Below are positions 35,392 to 44,495 of a stretch of 64,000 nucleotides of DNA, piece after piece. This DNA comes from Mucilaginibacter sp. PAMC 26640. GTDB taxonomy: Bacteria; Bacteroidota; Bacteroidia; Sphingobacteriales; Sphingobacteriaceae. The stretch covers positions 2,666,001-2,730,000 of the forward strand of contig CP014773.1 in assembly GCA_001596135.1 (NCBI GenBank). The letters run 5' to 3'. Made by a program: the position numbers and the translations under genes. The notes beneath the pieces were generated by a model, which was given only the letters and a program-made list of their open reading frames with translations, was not told where the DNA came from and did not search any database. Within the stretch, counting starts at the first letter, position 1. Each line of letters begins with the position of its first letter.

Positions 35392-35727
35392 ATGATAGCA
35401 ACTATTTTATTACAGGCAGCAGCCCCAACTATTTTCGGTATCAACCCGCAATTTATCATGTTCGGGCTAATTGCCGTTGTGTTTTATTTCTTCATGATCC
35501 GCCCGCAGATGAAAAAGCAAAAGGATCAGAAAAAATATGTAGATGAATTACAAAAAGGCCACAAGGTGATTACCACAGCCGGTATCCATGGCAAAATATA
35601 TGAAGTTGCCGAAACTACCTTTTTAGTAGAAGTAGAGAATGGTGCACGTATCCGTTTTGATAAATCGGCCATCTCTTTAGAATCATCTAAAGCCCTTAAC
35701 GCACCTGCAGCGGTAACAAAAAGCTAA
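35392..35727 (+). CDS. yajC: Preprotein translocase subunit YajC
   Basis: A 111-residue protein with one N-terminal membrane helix (about residues 14-35, IMFGLIAVVFYFFMIRPQMKKQ) followed by the conserved MIRPQ and a small cytoplasmic beta domain (GHKVITTAGIHGKIYEV). YajC associates with SecDF at the Sec translocon. secDF itself is encoded separately at 48967-51942 on the other strand. Confidence 0.95.
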   Translation: MIATILLQAAAPTIFGINPQFIMFGLIAVVFYFFMIRPQMKKQKDQKKYVDELQKGHKVITTAGIHGKIYEVAETTFLVEVENGARIRFDKSAISLESSKALNAPAAVTKS

Positions 35728-35775
35728 GCGGAAGTAAGTTTTTAAGTTACGGGCCAAAACTCACAAACAACAAAT

Positions 35776-35842
35776 AAAAGCGAAAGGCTGAAAGCGCGAT
35801 GGTAAAATCTTATTTTTGCCTGGCTTTAAGTCTTTCGCTTTC
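35776..35842. repeat. Imperfect 20-bp inverted repeat with a -7-like box in the loop
   Basis: 35776-35795 and 35823-35842 are reverse complements at 17 of 20 positions. The spacer holds TATTTTTG (35811-35818), matching TAnnTTTG, but with no clear -33 element. It lies 16 bp before the YbbR-like gene. Confidence 0.6.
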
Positions 35843-35857
35843 TGCTTTTAGGAAAAA

Positions 35858-36802
35858 ATGGCAATAATCAAATTATCGGCGATAGAACGCAGGAGGCTTT
35901 CGGCCTTTATCACCTGCCTTGTATGTGCAATTTTTGCCTGGTTATTTACCACCCTTTCCAATCCACATAAGTATACGGTTAAGCAAGCACTCCTATTTAA
36001 AAACGCCCCGCAGCGGCGTGCTTTTCATTCACTACAATCAGATACCGTTAATGCCATTGTACAGGGTACCGGCTGGCAAATGTTATTTGCCAAAATGGGC
36101 GATGAAAGAAAAATTGTCTCCGTTGATCTGCAAACCTTAGAGAGTCGTAATTATTTGGTATTGAGTAATCAGCTCAAGCAAATTAATGCCAGGAAAGATC
36201 CCGAGCGCGAAATAGTTGGTTTTAGCCCCGACACCTTATATTTCGATTTTTCTAACCGGTCGGTTAAAAAAGTACCTGTTGAGTTAGTTACCACGATCAA
36301 TTACCAGCGCCAGTTCGCACAATCCGGCGCAACAGTTATTAAGCCGTCATACGTGATTGTCAGCGGACCGGCAGAAGTGCTTTCGCGCATCAAATCTTGG
36401 AAAACGGATTCGCTGGTGCTGACCGATTTGAATGAGAGCATCAACACCCGCCTTAATTTAAAAGCAGCCAGCGAGGGCAACCTAAGCGTTTTGCCAAAAA
36501 GTGTAATGGTGAACATCCCGGTAGATGAGTTTACAGAAAAAACCATGGAAATACCGGTTAAGCTGATCAATAACCGGAACTTTTATGATGTAAAGATCTT
36601 TCCGCAAAAAGTGAAGGTTACTTTCACCACGTCGTTAAAGGATTATCCAGATATGAATGACGATGATTTTGAAGCGGTCGCTGATTTAGACCAATGGTTA
36701 CAAGGCTACCGGGTATTAACCGTTAGACTTACGCACATGCCATCATATAGTAAAATAGTGAAGATTGTGCCACAAAACGTCGATTTTATTGTTAAAAAGT
36801 AA
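35858..36802 (+). CDS. YbbR-domain (CdaR-like) membrane-anchored protein
   Basis: A 314-residue protein with one N-terminal membrane helix (about residues 13-33, LSAFITCLVCAIFAWLFTTL) and an extracytoplasmic part built of YbbR-like repeats: KVPVELVTTINYQRQFAQSGATVIKPSYVIVSGPAEVLSRI and MEIPVKLINNRNFYDVKIFPQKVKVTF. In Firmicutes YbbR/CdaR regulates c-di-AMP synthase, but no cyclase gene is adjacent, so that role is not assumed. Its stop overlaps the start of coaE by one base. Confidence 0.82.
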   Translation: MAIIKLSAIERRRLSAFITCLVCAIFAWLFTTLSNPHKYTVKQALLFKNAPQRRAFHSLQSDTVNAIVQGTGWQMLFAKMGDERKIVSVDLQTLESRNYLVLSNQLKQINARKDPEREIVGFSPDTLYFDFSNRSVKKVPVELVTTINYQRQFAQSGATVIKPSYVIVSGPAEVLSRIKSWKTDSLVLTDLNESINTRLNLKAASEGNLSVLPKSVMVNIPVDEFTEKTMEIPVKLINNRNFYDVKIFPQKVKVTFTTSLKDYPDMNDDDFEAVADLDQWLQGYRVLTVRLTHMPSYSKIVKIVPQNVDFIVKK

Positions 36803-37410
36803 TGTTTAAAGTAGGTATCACCGGCAATATTGGCAGTGGAAAAACTACCGTTTGCAAAATATTTGAAGTTTTAGGCGTTCCTGTGTTTTATGCCGATGAC
36901 CAGGCTAAAGATATCATGGTTAAGGACCTTATTTTGATAGATGGCATCAAAAAATCCTTCGGGTCCGAATCTTATTTTGAAGATGGCTCGCTCAATCGAA
37001 AGCATATTTCCGGCATTGTTTTCAATAATGAAGAAGAGTTAGTAAAACTTAACAGGTTGGTACATCCCGCCGTATTCCGTGCATTTGAGGTATGGGTAAA
37101 ACAATTTAAAGGCCGGGCAGAAATACCATATGTTTTAAAGGAGGCGGCACTATTATTCGAAAGTGATTCGTATAAAATGTGCCATAGGTCATTGATGATC
37201 TCCGCGCCGGAGCAGGTTCGTTTTAACCGGGTTATGCAGCGCGACGGACTAACGGAAGCAGAAGTAAAGAAACGTAACAGCCGCCAAATGAGTGAAGAAC
37301 AAAAGTTGGGCATGGCAAACGACGTAATAATAAACGACGATACAGAACTGGTGATACCCCAGGTACTCCAGTTACACAAACTCTACCTGTCTCTTGCTAA
37401 AGGCGAATGA
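36802..37410 (+). CDS. coaE: Dephospho-CoA kinase
   Basis: A 202-residue enzyme that phosphorylates dephospho-CoA at the ribose 3' position, the last step of coenzyme A synthesis. The P loop GNIGSGKTT is at residues 7-15, followed by VPVFYADDQAKD (substrate-binding Asp) and the LID region VMQRDGLTEAEVKKRNSRQMSEEQK. Start and stop codons overlap both neighbours (1 bp upstream, 4 bp downstream), so it is translated as part of an operon. Confidence 0.95.
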   Translation: MFKVGITGNIGSGKTTVCKIFEVLGVPVFYADDQAKDIMVKDLILIDGIKKSFGSESYFEDGSLNRKHISGIVFNNEEELVKLNRLVHPAVFRAFEVWVKQFKGRAEIPYVLKEAALLFESDSYKMCHRSLMISAPEQVRFNRVMQRDGLTEAEVKKRNSRQMSEEQKLGMANDVIINDDTELVIPQVLQLHKLYLSLAKGE

Positions 37411-38345
37411 TCATAAACGATTTCTTATCCTTCGATGATAACGGTTTATACTGTTGCTACGGCGATTTTTATCTCGACCCTAAACAACCCGTATCAAAAG
37501 CGGTAATAACCCACGCACACGCAGACCATGCAGTAAGCGGTAACGCCAGCATATATGCTACTGCCGCTACAATTGCCTTTATGCAGCTGCGTTATGGTAA
37601 AAGTGCGGGTAAAGTAATCTCTACGGCCCAATATCATTCAGCATTCACTATAGGGGAGGTGCAGATCACTTTTATCCCTGCCGGCCATATGCCAGGCTCT
37701 GCACAGGTATTGATGGAGTTTAGGGGAACTCGGTACCTGTATACCGGAGATTATAAATTACAGCCGGACAGTACCTGTGAGCCAATTGAATTTGTAAAGG
37801 CCGATGTGCTGATAACCGAAAGTACATTTGCCAATCCGGACACGCAACACCCCGAGCCGGTATCGGAAATTAAAAAGTTGAACGATATAAAGATCAATAT
37901 CCTGTTGGGGGCTTACAGTCTTGGTAAAAGCCAGCGATTGATCAGGCTGATCAATGACCATGCGCCGGAGAAAAAGATCCTGGTTCATCACCGCATTATG
38001 CCGATTAATGCTATTTATCAAAAAATGGGTTTTGATTTGGGTAAGCATCAGATGTACGGGCGCAAGCTGATGAAAACACAAGAAGAGTGGGTTTACATTG
38101 TACCACCCTTTACGTTTGATAGTTATTTGCGCGCAACCGGGGTGAAGCGTTTATTTGCTTCTGGCTGGAAAAATCTGCAGGTGAATGCTCAGGACACTTT
38201 GTTTATATCCGACCATGCCGATTGGAACGATATCATTTACACTATAGAGCAAACGGAACCAAAAGAAATCTGGACATTGCATGGGGATGGCCGCCAATTG
38301 AAAGACCATTTCAAAAATGATATTTTTGTGAAATTGCTCAACTGA
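37407..38345 (+). CDS. Metallo-beta-lactamase fold nuclease-like protein (exonuclease family)
   Basis: A 312-residue protein of the MBL superfamily. The metal-binding motif HAHADH (His33 onward) and further ligands in PAGHMPGSAQV, YTGDYK and FISDHADW fit the beta-CASP-like RNA/DNA processing branch, including ligase-associated exonucleases. It lacks the extended beta-CASP insertion of full CPSF-like enzymes. It overlaps coaE by 4 bp and the next small gene by 1 bp. The substrate is not known. Confidence 0.78.
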   Translation: MIINDFLSFDDNGLYCCYGDFYLDPKQPVSKAVITHAHADHAVSGNASIYATAATIAFMQLRYGKSAGKVISTAQYHSAFTIGEVQITFIPAGHMPGSAQVLMEFRGTRYLYTGDYKLQPDSTCEPIEFVKADVLITESTFANPDTQHPEPVSEIKKLNDIKINILLGAYSLGKSQRLIRLINDHAPEKKILVHHRIMPINAIYQKMGFDLGKHQMYGRKLMKTQEEWVYIVPPFTFDSYLRATGVKRLFASGWKNLQVNAQDTLFISDHADWNDIIYTIEQTEPKEIWTLHGDGRQLKDHFKNDIFVKLLN

Positions 38346-38506
38346 TGCTACAGGAAAATGTCGATTATTACATTAATGAAGACGGCAACTTTGTATTTAC
38401 AAAGGAATATCATTTGAAACGCGGCTATTGCTGTAAAAATAAGTGTTTGCATTGCCCCTGGAATTACGGACGCGACAAGCAAAAACAACAAAATGAGAAC
38501 AAATAA
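38345..38506 (+). CDS. Small cysteine-containing protein, DUF5522-like
   Basis: A 53-residue protein with ATG at 38345 overlapping the upstream TGA. It reads DYYINEDGNFVFTKEYHLKRGYCC and then KNKCLHCPWNYG; the cluster of four cysteines (CCKNKCLHC) could bind a metal. Similar short proteins beside nuclease or helicase genes are known in Bacteroidota, but the function is not established. The one-base overlap with the MBL gene suggests they act together. Confidence 0.75.
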   Translation: MLQENVDYYINEDGNFVFTKEYHLKRGYCCKNKCLHCPWNYGRDKQKQQNENK

Positions 38507-38542
38507 GTTATATTTGGATAACAGTCAACGTATTGCATTAAA

Positions 38543-38992
38543 ATGGGTATAGAGGAAGATATAAAAAGTACAAATTTTGAAGATAACTACCATAAAGCGG
38601 TTATCAATCTTGCTTACACGTACGGCTGGATAAACAACTTTTCGCGCCCAAAATTTGAAAAATATAATCTTACTCAGCAGCAATTTAATATTCTGCGCAT
38701 TTTACGCGGACAATATCCAAAGCCGGCCACTATCAACCTTTTAAAAGAGCGGATGATCGACAAAATGTCCGATGCCTCCCGCATTGTGGATAGGCTGGTA
38801 CAAAAAGGGCTGGTGTCGCGTTGTACTAACAATAAAGATAGGCGCGCGGTTGATATCCGGATCAGCGAAGAAGGGATAGCGATTCTGGCTAAAATGGATA
38901 TAGAATTTAAAACAAGAGATCTGATGGATAAAAACCTCAGCGAGGAAGAAGCGGGGCAATTAAGCGATCTGCTTGATAAGATGCGGGGCTAA
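38543..38992 (+). CDS. MarR family transcriptional regulator
   Basis: A 149-residue winged-helix regulator. The helix-turn-helix lies at about residues 53-80 (LRGQYPKPATINLLKERMIDKMSDASRIVDRL) and the wing contains the family hallmark DRRAVDIRISEEG. It would bind DNA as a dimer and respond to a small ligand. The gene follows the small cysteine protein by 36 bp on the same strand. No adjacent transport target suggests its operon. Confidence 0.88.
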   Translation: MGIEEDIKSTNFEDNYHKAVINLAYTYGWINNFSRPKFEKYNLTQQQFNILRILRGQYPKPATINLLKERMIDKMSDASRIVDRLVQKGLVSRCTNNKDRRAVDIRISEEGIAILAKMDIEFKTRDLMDKNLSEEEAGQLSDLLDKMRG

Positions 38993-39114
38993 TAAAAATA
39001 CCGCGTTTAATATTTGCTATAGATATACCCTTTTCTTAAGCCTATTTCCCTGAATTTAACTGATCAAAATTTCTACTAGCCTTTTTATAAAGGATGATGA
39101 ATTTTTGAATTACT

Positions 39115-39684
39115 TCAGGCCAAAAAGCCCGGTTGCAACTTCCTGAATCCTAAAACAAATAACCAACCCACCAGGCCCCCGTAAATAGCTCCGGCAATTA
39201 CATCTACCGGGAAATGTACACCAACATACACCTGCGCAAAGCAAATAGTACTTGCCCACAGGATAGCAACCACACCAACCCAGGGCCATCGCTTGCGAAA
39301 TAGCAGGCATAGGAAAACAGCTATGGCGAAATGATCTGTTGCATGGGTGGAAGGGAAACTGTAACCCAGTCCGCAGGGCACTCTGCTGATCACCGTTTTG
39401 CCCGTTACTGCATCCCGGCAGGGCCTCAGCCTTTGTACCTGTTTTTTTACAAGGCTGGCGCTGGTATAATCCGCAAAGCCTGTAGCAAGAGCGAGCAATA
39501 TCACCAGAGCTACACCCTGTTTTTTGTAGCGATAAACACAAAAGCCAATGATGAATAGGTATAAAGGGATCCAAAATTTGGGGTTCCGCATCCATGGCAT
39601 CACCCAGTCGAAAAATACGTTGGACAGGTCGTGGTTAATAAAATAAAATAAATGCCGGTCTGTTTGTAAAAGGAAATCGGGCAT
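39115..39684 (-). CDS. Phosphatase PAP2 family membrane protein
   Basis: A 189-residue inner-membrane lipid phosphatase. The three catalytic motifs are present: KKQVQRLRP (about 75-83), SFPSTHA (about 110-116, with PSTH) and YVGVHFPVD (about 154-162). About six hydrophobic helices surround them. Family members hydrolyse phosphatidic acid, undecaprenyl pyrophosphate or similar lipids. The gene is divergent from glmM with a 128-bp intergenic region. Confidence 0.9.
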   Translation of the reverse strand: MPDFLLQTDRHLFYFINHDLSNVFFDWVMPWMRNPKFWIPLYLFIIGFCVYRYKKQGVALVILLALATGFADYTSASLVKKQVQRLRPCRDAVTGKTVISRVPCGLGYSFPSTHATDHFAIAVFLCLLFRKRWPWVGVVAILWASTICFAQVYVGVHFPVDVIAGAIYGGLVGWLFVLGFRKLQPGFLA

Positions 39685-39783
39685 TGGCTATCTGCGCAGT
39701 TAATTTTATTGGCAAGGCAAATATAGCCAATAATTTCAGCCTTAAAACTACGCTGGCTTTACATTGCAATGGGTAAAATAGCT

Positions 39784-39791
39784 TATTTTTG
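39784..39791 (+). promoter_or_regulatory. Possible -7 box for glmM
   Basis: TATTTTTG at 39784-39791 matches TAnnTTTG and is 21 bp before the TTG start. A TTG at 39764-39766 could serve as the -33 element with a 17-base spacer, two short of the usual spacing. Confidence 0.35.
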
Positions 39792-39812
39792 CTAGCTAAA
39801 TAGCGAAACATT

Positions 39813-41204
39813 TTGACACTTATAAAATCAATTTCGGGTATAAGGGGCACCATTGGTGGCGCTGTTGGCGAAGGGCTTACGCCATTGGATATTGTTAAAT
39901 TTACATCTGCCTACGGTAGTTGGGCGGTTAAGCAATCGGGCTTAAAAAAGATTGTTATCGGCCGCGATGCGCGTCTTTCAGGCGATATGGTGAACAACCT
40001 GGTCATCGGTACCCTGCAGGGTTTAGGAATTGATGTGATCGATTTGGGCTTATCAACTACCCCCACGGTTGAAATTGCCGTAACGGGCGAAAAAGCTGCC
40101 GGCGGTATCATACTCACGGCAAGCCATAATCCAAAACAATGGAACGCGCTTAAATTACTTAACGCCAATGGAGAATTTATAAACGATGCCGATGGTAAAC
40201 AGGTTTTAGAAATTGCAGAAAGCAGCGATTTTGCCTATGCCGGTGTTGACGCTCTTGGTAAACTTACCAGAGACGATAGCTATCTTCAAAAACACATCGA
40301 CCAGGTATTGGCCTTGCCGCTGGTAGATGTAGCCGCTATTAAAGCCGCTAATTTTAATGTGGTGATAGATTGTGTCAATTCGACCGGAGGTATTTTTGTA
40401 CCGGCGTTATTGAAAGCTCTGGGTGTTAGTGCGGTACATGAATTATACTGCGAGCCGGACGGCAATTTTCCGCACAATCCTGAACCGCTGCCCGAAAACC
40501 TTTCGGAACTTTCAAAAGAGGTGCTTAAGAAAAAGGCCGATCTGGGCATAGCTGTAGACCCGGACGTGGACCGCCTTTGCTTTGTTTGCGAAGACGGTAA
40601 CATGTTTGGCGAAGAGTATACGCTGGTTGCGGTAGCTGATTATGTTTTAAAAAATAACAAAGGGAATACGGTATCCAATCTCTCATCCACCCGTGCCCTG
40701 CGCGACGTTACCGAACAGGCAGGAGGGGAATACCATGCCGCTGCTGTAGGGGAGGTAAATGTTGTCAACAAAATGAAAGAGGTTAATGCCATAATAGGCG
40801 GCGAGGGTAACGGAGGGGTAATTTACCCCGAATTACACTACGGCCGTGATGCTTTAGTGGGTATTGCTTTGTTTTTAACCCACCTTGCCAAATATGGCAG
40901 GCCGGTTTCTGTTTTAAGAGCATCTTATCCCGGCTACTTTATCTCTAAAAATAAGATCACGCTTACTCCCGAAATGGATATCGATGCGCTGCTTTTAAAG
41001 GTTGAAGAAAAATACCAAAGGCAACCCCATTCCACTATCGACGGGTTGAAAATAGAATTTGACAAAGAATGGGTACATTTGCGCAAATCGAACACCGAGC
41101 CAATTATCCGCATCTATTCTGAAGCAAATTCAGAAACGGTGGCAAATAACCTGGCCGAAAAGATTATCAGGGATATAAAAGATATTTTAAATTTAAATGA
41201 TTAG
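39813..41204 (+). CDS. glmM: Phosphoglucosamine mutase-type alpha-D-phosphohexomutase
   Basis: A 463-residue phosphohexomutase. The catalytic serine is Ser104 in LTASHNPKQWNALK; the metal-binding loop is VDPDVDRLCFV, the sugar-binding loop is GGEGNGGVIYPELHYGRDALV and the phosphate-binding loop is RKSNTEPIIRIYSE. GlmM converts glucosamine-6-phosphate to glucosamine-1-phosphate for peptidoglycan and lipopolysaccharide. Phosphomannomutase or phosphoglucomutase activity is possible in this family. Translation starts at TTG 39813. Confidence 0.88.
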   Translation: MTLIKSISGIRGTIGGAVGEGLTPLDIVKFTSAYGSWAVKQSGLKKIVIGRDARLSGDMVNNLVIGTLQGLGIDVIDLGLSTTPTVEIAVTGEKAAGGIILTASHNPKQWNALKLLNANGEFINDADGKQVLEIAESSDFAYAGVDALGKLTRDDSYLQKHIDQVLALPLVDVAAIKAANFNVVIDCVNSTGGIFVPALLKALGVSAVHELYCEPDGNFPHNPEPLPENLSELSKEVLKKKADLGIAVDPDVDRLCFVCEDGNMFGEEYTLVAVADYVLKNNKGNTVSNLSSTRALRDVTEQAGGEYHAAAVGEVNVVNKMKEVNAIIGGEGNGGVIYPELHYGRDALVGIALFLTHLAKYGRPVSVLRASYPGYFISKNKITLTPEMDIDALLLKVEEKYQRQPHSTIDGLKIEFDKEWVHLRKSNTEPIIRIYSEANSETVANNLAEKIIRDIKDILNLND

Positions 41205-41277
41205 GACGAATCTGATGTCCGGAAGACGGTAAGTCTGAAAGATGATTAGGTACTCATCACCACATACTACTACTAAA

Positions 41278-42414
41278 ATGCGTGTTTACTTAGATAATGC
41301 TGCTACTACGGCCATCGATCCTGAAGTTTTAAAGGAAATTTATAAAGTGATGGAAACCCAATTTGGTAATCCTTCATCTATCCATGCTCATGGCCGTGAA
41401 GTGCGTACGATGATCGAACGTTCACGCAAAACGATTGCTAACCTGCTGCATACATCTCCTGCAGAGATCTTTTTTACCAGTGGTGGCACCGAGGCTGATA
41501 ATACCGCGATACGTTGCGGTATCATGGATAATAAGCTTACACATGCTATTACCAGCCGTTTGGAGCATCATGCCGTTATCCACACGTTGCAAGCGATGGA
41601 GAAAGCCGGAGCCATTAAACTAAGCTACGTAGATGTGGATGGCAAAGGGAACGTAGATTACGACCATCTGGAGACCCTGCTAAAAGATAATGTACGCAGC
41701 CTGGTATCGTTAATGCATGCCAATAACGAACTCGGTACCCTTACTGACATTGAAAAAGTAGGCGACCTGTGCGAAATCTATAATGCTATTTTCCACACGG
41801 ATACCGTGCAAACTGTGGGGCATTACAAACATGATTTACAAAAACTGAAGGTCCATTTTATGGTTTGCGGTGCGCATAAATTGCACGGGCCAAAGGGTGT
41901 TGGCTTTTTACACGTAAGTCATAAAGTGAAGATCAACCCCATGATCTATGGCGGCTCTCAGGAACGCAATATGCGTGGCGGTACAGAAAATGTTTACGGC
42001 ATAGCAGGTATGGCTAAAGCTTTAGCAATGGCGTACGAAGAGATGGATGCCCATCAAGCTTATATCCAGGATCTGAAGAGCTATATGATGGCTAGATTAC
42101 AGCAGGAAATTACCGGTGTTGGCTTCAATGGCGAGACCGATCCGGCAAAAAGTTTATACACTGTACTTAATACTTCGTTTCCGGAGATGGAAATGGGGGA
42201 TATGTTGTTATTTAATTTGGATATTGCCGGTATTTCTGCATCAGGCGGCAGTGCCTGCAGCTCGGGTTCGGATATAGGTTCTCATGTGCTGACCGCTATA
42301 GGTGCCAGTCCCGACCGGCCATCGGTACGCTTTTCGTTCTCTAAATACAACACTAAAGACGAAATAGACTTCACCGTAGCTAAGTTGAAAGACTTGTGTA
42401 TGGTAAGTGCTTAA
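41278..42414 (+). CDS. Cysteine desulfurase (class V aminotransferase)
   Basis: A 378-residue pyridoxal phosphate enzyme of the IscS/NifS type that moves sulfur from cysteine. The start at ATG 41278 gives MRVYLDNAATTAIDP, the family N terminus; a longer frame from 41242 adds an unlikely dozen residues. The PLP lysine lies in GAHKLHGPKG and the mobile active-site cysteine in SGGSACSSGSDIGSH. Its role in Fe-S cluster or tRNA thiolation cannot be separated from the sequence alone. Short repeat sequence lies between it and glmM. Confidence 0.92.
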   Translation: MRVYLDNAATTAIDPEVLKEIYKVMETQFGNPSSIHAHGREVRTMIERSRKTIANLLHTSPAEIFFTSGGTEADNTAIRCGIMDNKLTHAITSRLEHHAVIHTLQAMEKAGAIKLSYVDVDGKGNVDYDHLETLLKDNVRSLVSLMHANNELGTLTDIEKVGDLCEIYNAIFHTDTVQTVGHYKHDLQKLKVHFMVCGAHKLHGPKGVGFLHVSHKVKINPMIYGGSQERNMRGGTENVYGIAGMAKALAMAYEEMDAHQAYIQDLKSYMMARLQQEITGVGFNGETDPAKSLYTVLNTSFPEMEMGDMLLFNLDIAGISASGGSACSSGSDIGSHVLTAIGASPDRPSVRFSFSKYNTKDEIDFTVAKLKDLCMVSA

Positions 42415-42595
42415 AGATCAGTACAATTTGCCCGGCAGGCAATTTTAAAACGAAGGCTTCTTGTCGTGTCATTTCCAGTGATAGGATCGACCAAATGGTT
42501 GTCGCTCTATTAAATTTGATGGTTTCTTTTTAGGATAATTGTAAAACAATGAGTTAAAATTCAGGTTTTGTATTGACAAACAAAATTAAAATCCT

Positions 42596-42922
42596 ATGAA
42601 AATTAATGATCAAAACGCCTGGGAAGACCAGGAAGAAGACCATAATTATGGCTCGGGTTCGCTGTTCTCGGAATCCCGCGAAGAGGGCCACATTACCGAC
42701 CGTGGTTTTTCTGATGATATCGAAAACGACAGTGAGCAGGCAAGTGACGAAGACGAGCTGGATACTGAAGATCAGCTGGACTCAAGTAATGATGAGGAAG
42801 ATGATGATTTGCTTGATGATGACGATGATGTGCCTGCTGATACTGACAACGAATTAGACGAAGATGATGAAAACAGGTTGGATGACACCGAAGGAGGTGG
42901 CACTACCCGAGTGGATTCATAA
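42596..42922 (+). CDS. Highly acidic low-complexity protein
   Basis: A 108-residue protein that is extremely rich in Asp, Glu and Ser, with long runs of acidic residues from about residue 45 to 100. It has no signal peptide, membrane segment or cysteine. I do not recognise a family. The composition suggests an intrinsically disordered protein, perhaps a chaperone-like or basic-partner-binding protein; this is speculation. It sits before another small disordered protein. Confidence 0.6.
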   Translation: MKINDQNAWEDQEEDHNYGSGSLFSESREEGHITDRGFSDDIENDSEQASDEDELDTEDQLDSSNDEEDDDLLDDDDDVPADTDNELDEDDENRLDDTEGGGTTRVDS

Positions 42923-43008
42923 TTGTTTATTTGGAAAATATATTTCGATAGCGTTAAAGTTGGTACTGTTTTTGGTTGATAAGTATTGAACAACTAATAA
43001 CTACAATT

Positions 43009-43311
43009 ATGGAAACCAACGAAAGAAACCCGGAATACAATCCAACTCACAATCCAACTCACAATCCAAACGAAACTCCTGAAGAGCGCCAGTCTGAAAA
43101 CGAAGGATCTGGTTATCACCCGCAAACCGAGCAAGAGCAGCAACAGGAAGGTAATGATGCATCATATAGCGAAAGCACCGATGTGACGCCGCCAAATCAG
43201 CACGAGTTCCCTTCGGAAGGTGTGGCAACCAAAACTAACTTTGAAAGCCGTCCGCACGGTCGTACAACCGGCAGGATGTTAGGCCATGAGCCAGGTACAG
43301 AGGGGATATAA
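43009..43311 (+). CDS. Small disordered protein with NPTH repeats
   Basis: A 100-residue protein starting at ATG 43009, where the direct repeat NPTHNPTHNP occurs at residues 9-18. It is rich in Glu, Gln, Asn, Pro and Ser, lacks hydrophobic core and probably is unstructured. A longer frame begins at 42976 but the codons before 43009 look non-coding. I do not recognise a family. It is followed by the large inverted repeat around a terminator. Confidence 0.6.
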   Translation: METNERNPEYNPTHNPTHNPNETPEERQSENEGSGYHPQTEQEQQQEGNDASYSESTDVTPPNQHEFPSEGVATKTNFESRPHGRTTGRMLGHEPGTEGI

Positions 43312-43317
43312 AGGAAA

Positions 43318-43447
43318 GCCCCCCCCGCCCCCTGAAGGGGGAGCCGAACATGAAATTTCATAAAAAAGGCGTTCCGAGAACTCGGAACGCCTTTTTTTAT
43401 GTTTGTGAAGCCAATCAAAGGCTCCCCCTTCAGGGGGCGGGGGGGGC
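43318..43447. repeat. Perfect 28-bp inverted repeat bracketing a terminator
   Basis: The left arm (43318-43345) and right arm (43420-43447) are exact reverse complements, each holding a C8 or G8 run and the self-complementary CCCCCTGAAGGGGG core. The 74-bp spacer contains the bidirectional terminator. The right arm overlaps the last five codons and the stop of accD. Confidence 0.93.
43368..43391. terminator. Bidirectional terminator in the inverted repeat loop
   Basis: GGCGTTCCGAG (43368-43378) and CTCGGAACGCC (43381-43391) pair almost without loop, preceded by A6 and followed by T7. It serves the converging small-protein and accD genes. Confidence 0.85.
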
Positions 43448-44296
43448 TGGCACCGGCGCTAACATCTTTAAAAAGCTCGCCAGTTTTTCCTTCATTTCCC
43501 TTCTGTCAACTATGAAATCTAAGAAACCATGTTCCTGCACAAATTCTGCAGTTTGGAATCCCTTTGGCAAATCTTTCTTAATCGTTTCTTTAATAACGCG
43601 GGGACCGGCAAAGCCGATAAGAGAGCCGGGCTCTGCAATATTAATATCGCCCAGCATAGCGTAGGATGCTGTTACTCCACCCGTTGTCGGATCAGTTAGC
43701 AGAGATATGTATGGCACCTTTGCCTGGCTTAGTAAAGCCAATTTAGCTGATGTCTTGGCCATCTGCATTAAAGAAAATGCGGCCTCCATCATCCTGGCAC
43801 CGCCAGATTTAGAGATCATCAGGAAAGGAACCTTGTTTGCAATGCTATAATCTATTGAACGGGCTATTTTTTCACCAACCACCGAACCCATAGATCCGCC
43901 GATGAAATTAAAGTCCATACAAGCAATAACGACATCCTGTCCATTCATTTTACCAACGCCGGCCCGGATAGCATCTGTTAAACCTGTTTTCTTTTTGGTT
44001 TCTACCAGCCGGTCGGTATATTTCTTGGTGTCGGTAAAGTTTAACGGATCGCCCGAACTAAGGTCGCTGAACAACTCCGCAAATTGATTATCATCAAACA
44101 AAACTGAGAAGTATTCTTTGGAGCCAATGCGGATATGAAAACCGCAATAATGGCAAACGTATTGGTTTTCAACCTGTTCTGAGTAGTGTAAAGGTTTCTT
44201 ACAATTGGGGCACTTGTTCCAGATGCCATCGGGGGCTTCCTTCTTCTCCTCAGTAGTCGTAATTATCCCTTTGATTTCTCGCTTAAACCACGCCAT
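43430..44296 (-). CDS. accD: Acetyl-CoA carboxylase carboxyltransferase subunit beta
   Basis: A 288-residue subunit of acetyl-CoA carboxylase, which makes malonyl-CoA for fatty acid synthesis. The four-cysteine zinc finger is CPNC followed by CHYC (about residues 29-50). The catalytic crotonase-like core includes [20 protein letters not shown] and [17 protein letters not shown] chose ATG 44296 ([10 protein letters not shown]), the usual N terminus; an upstream frame adds ten residues. The C terminus APPAP and the TGA stop are supplied by the right arm of the inverted repeat. accA is not in the window. Confidence 0.95.
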   Translation of the reverse strand: MAWFKREIKGIITTTEEKKEAPDGIWNKCPNCKKPLHYSEQVENQYVCHYCGFHIRIGSKEYFSVLFDDNQFAELFSDLSSGDPLNFTDTKKYTDRLVETKKKTGLTDAIRAGVGKMNGQDVVIACMDFNFIGGSMGSVVGEKIARSIDYSIANKVPFLMISKSGGARMMEAAFSLMQMAKTSAKLALLSQAKVPYISLLTDPTTGGVTASYAMLGDINIAEPGSLIGFAGPRVIKETIKKDLPKGFQTAEFVQEHGFLDFIVDRREMKEKLASFLKMLAPVPAPPAP

Positions 44297-44354
44297 ATCT
44301 ATTTCTATGTCTTTCAAGTAATGCAAAGAAACGAAATATTTTAGATTTGAAACG

Positions 44355-44464
44355 TTAGATATGAGATTTGAGCCGATATAACCCCTGGTTGGGCAAAAAA
44401 AGCGCTAAAAAAAAACTGATATTTTTAAAAAACTCACATCTCTTATCTCAAATCTCATATCTAA
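44355..44464. repeat. Perfect 18-bp inverted repeat, AT-rich
   Basis: TTAGATATGAGATTTGAG (44355-44372) is the exact reverse complement of 44447-44464, with a 74-bp spacer that contains short A runs. It lies between the divergent accD and aldolase genes and may affect both promoters. Confidence 0.85.
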
Positions 44465-44495
44465 ATTATAACTTCGGCTCCCAAACAATAAGTTA

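Noticed and set aside
39110..39595. 161-residue minus-strand frame overlapping the PAP2 gene
   Set aside because: It is a shadow of the PAP2 gene, which has all three catalytic motifs.
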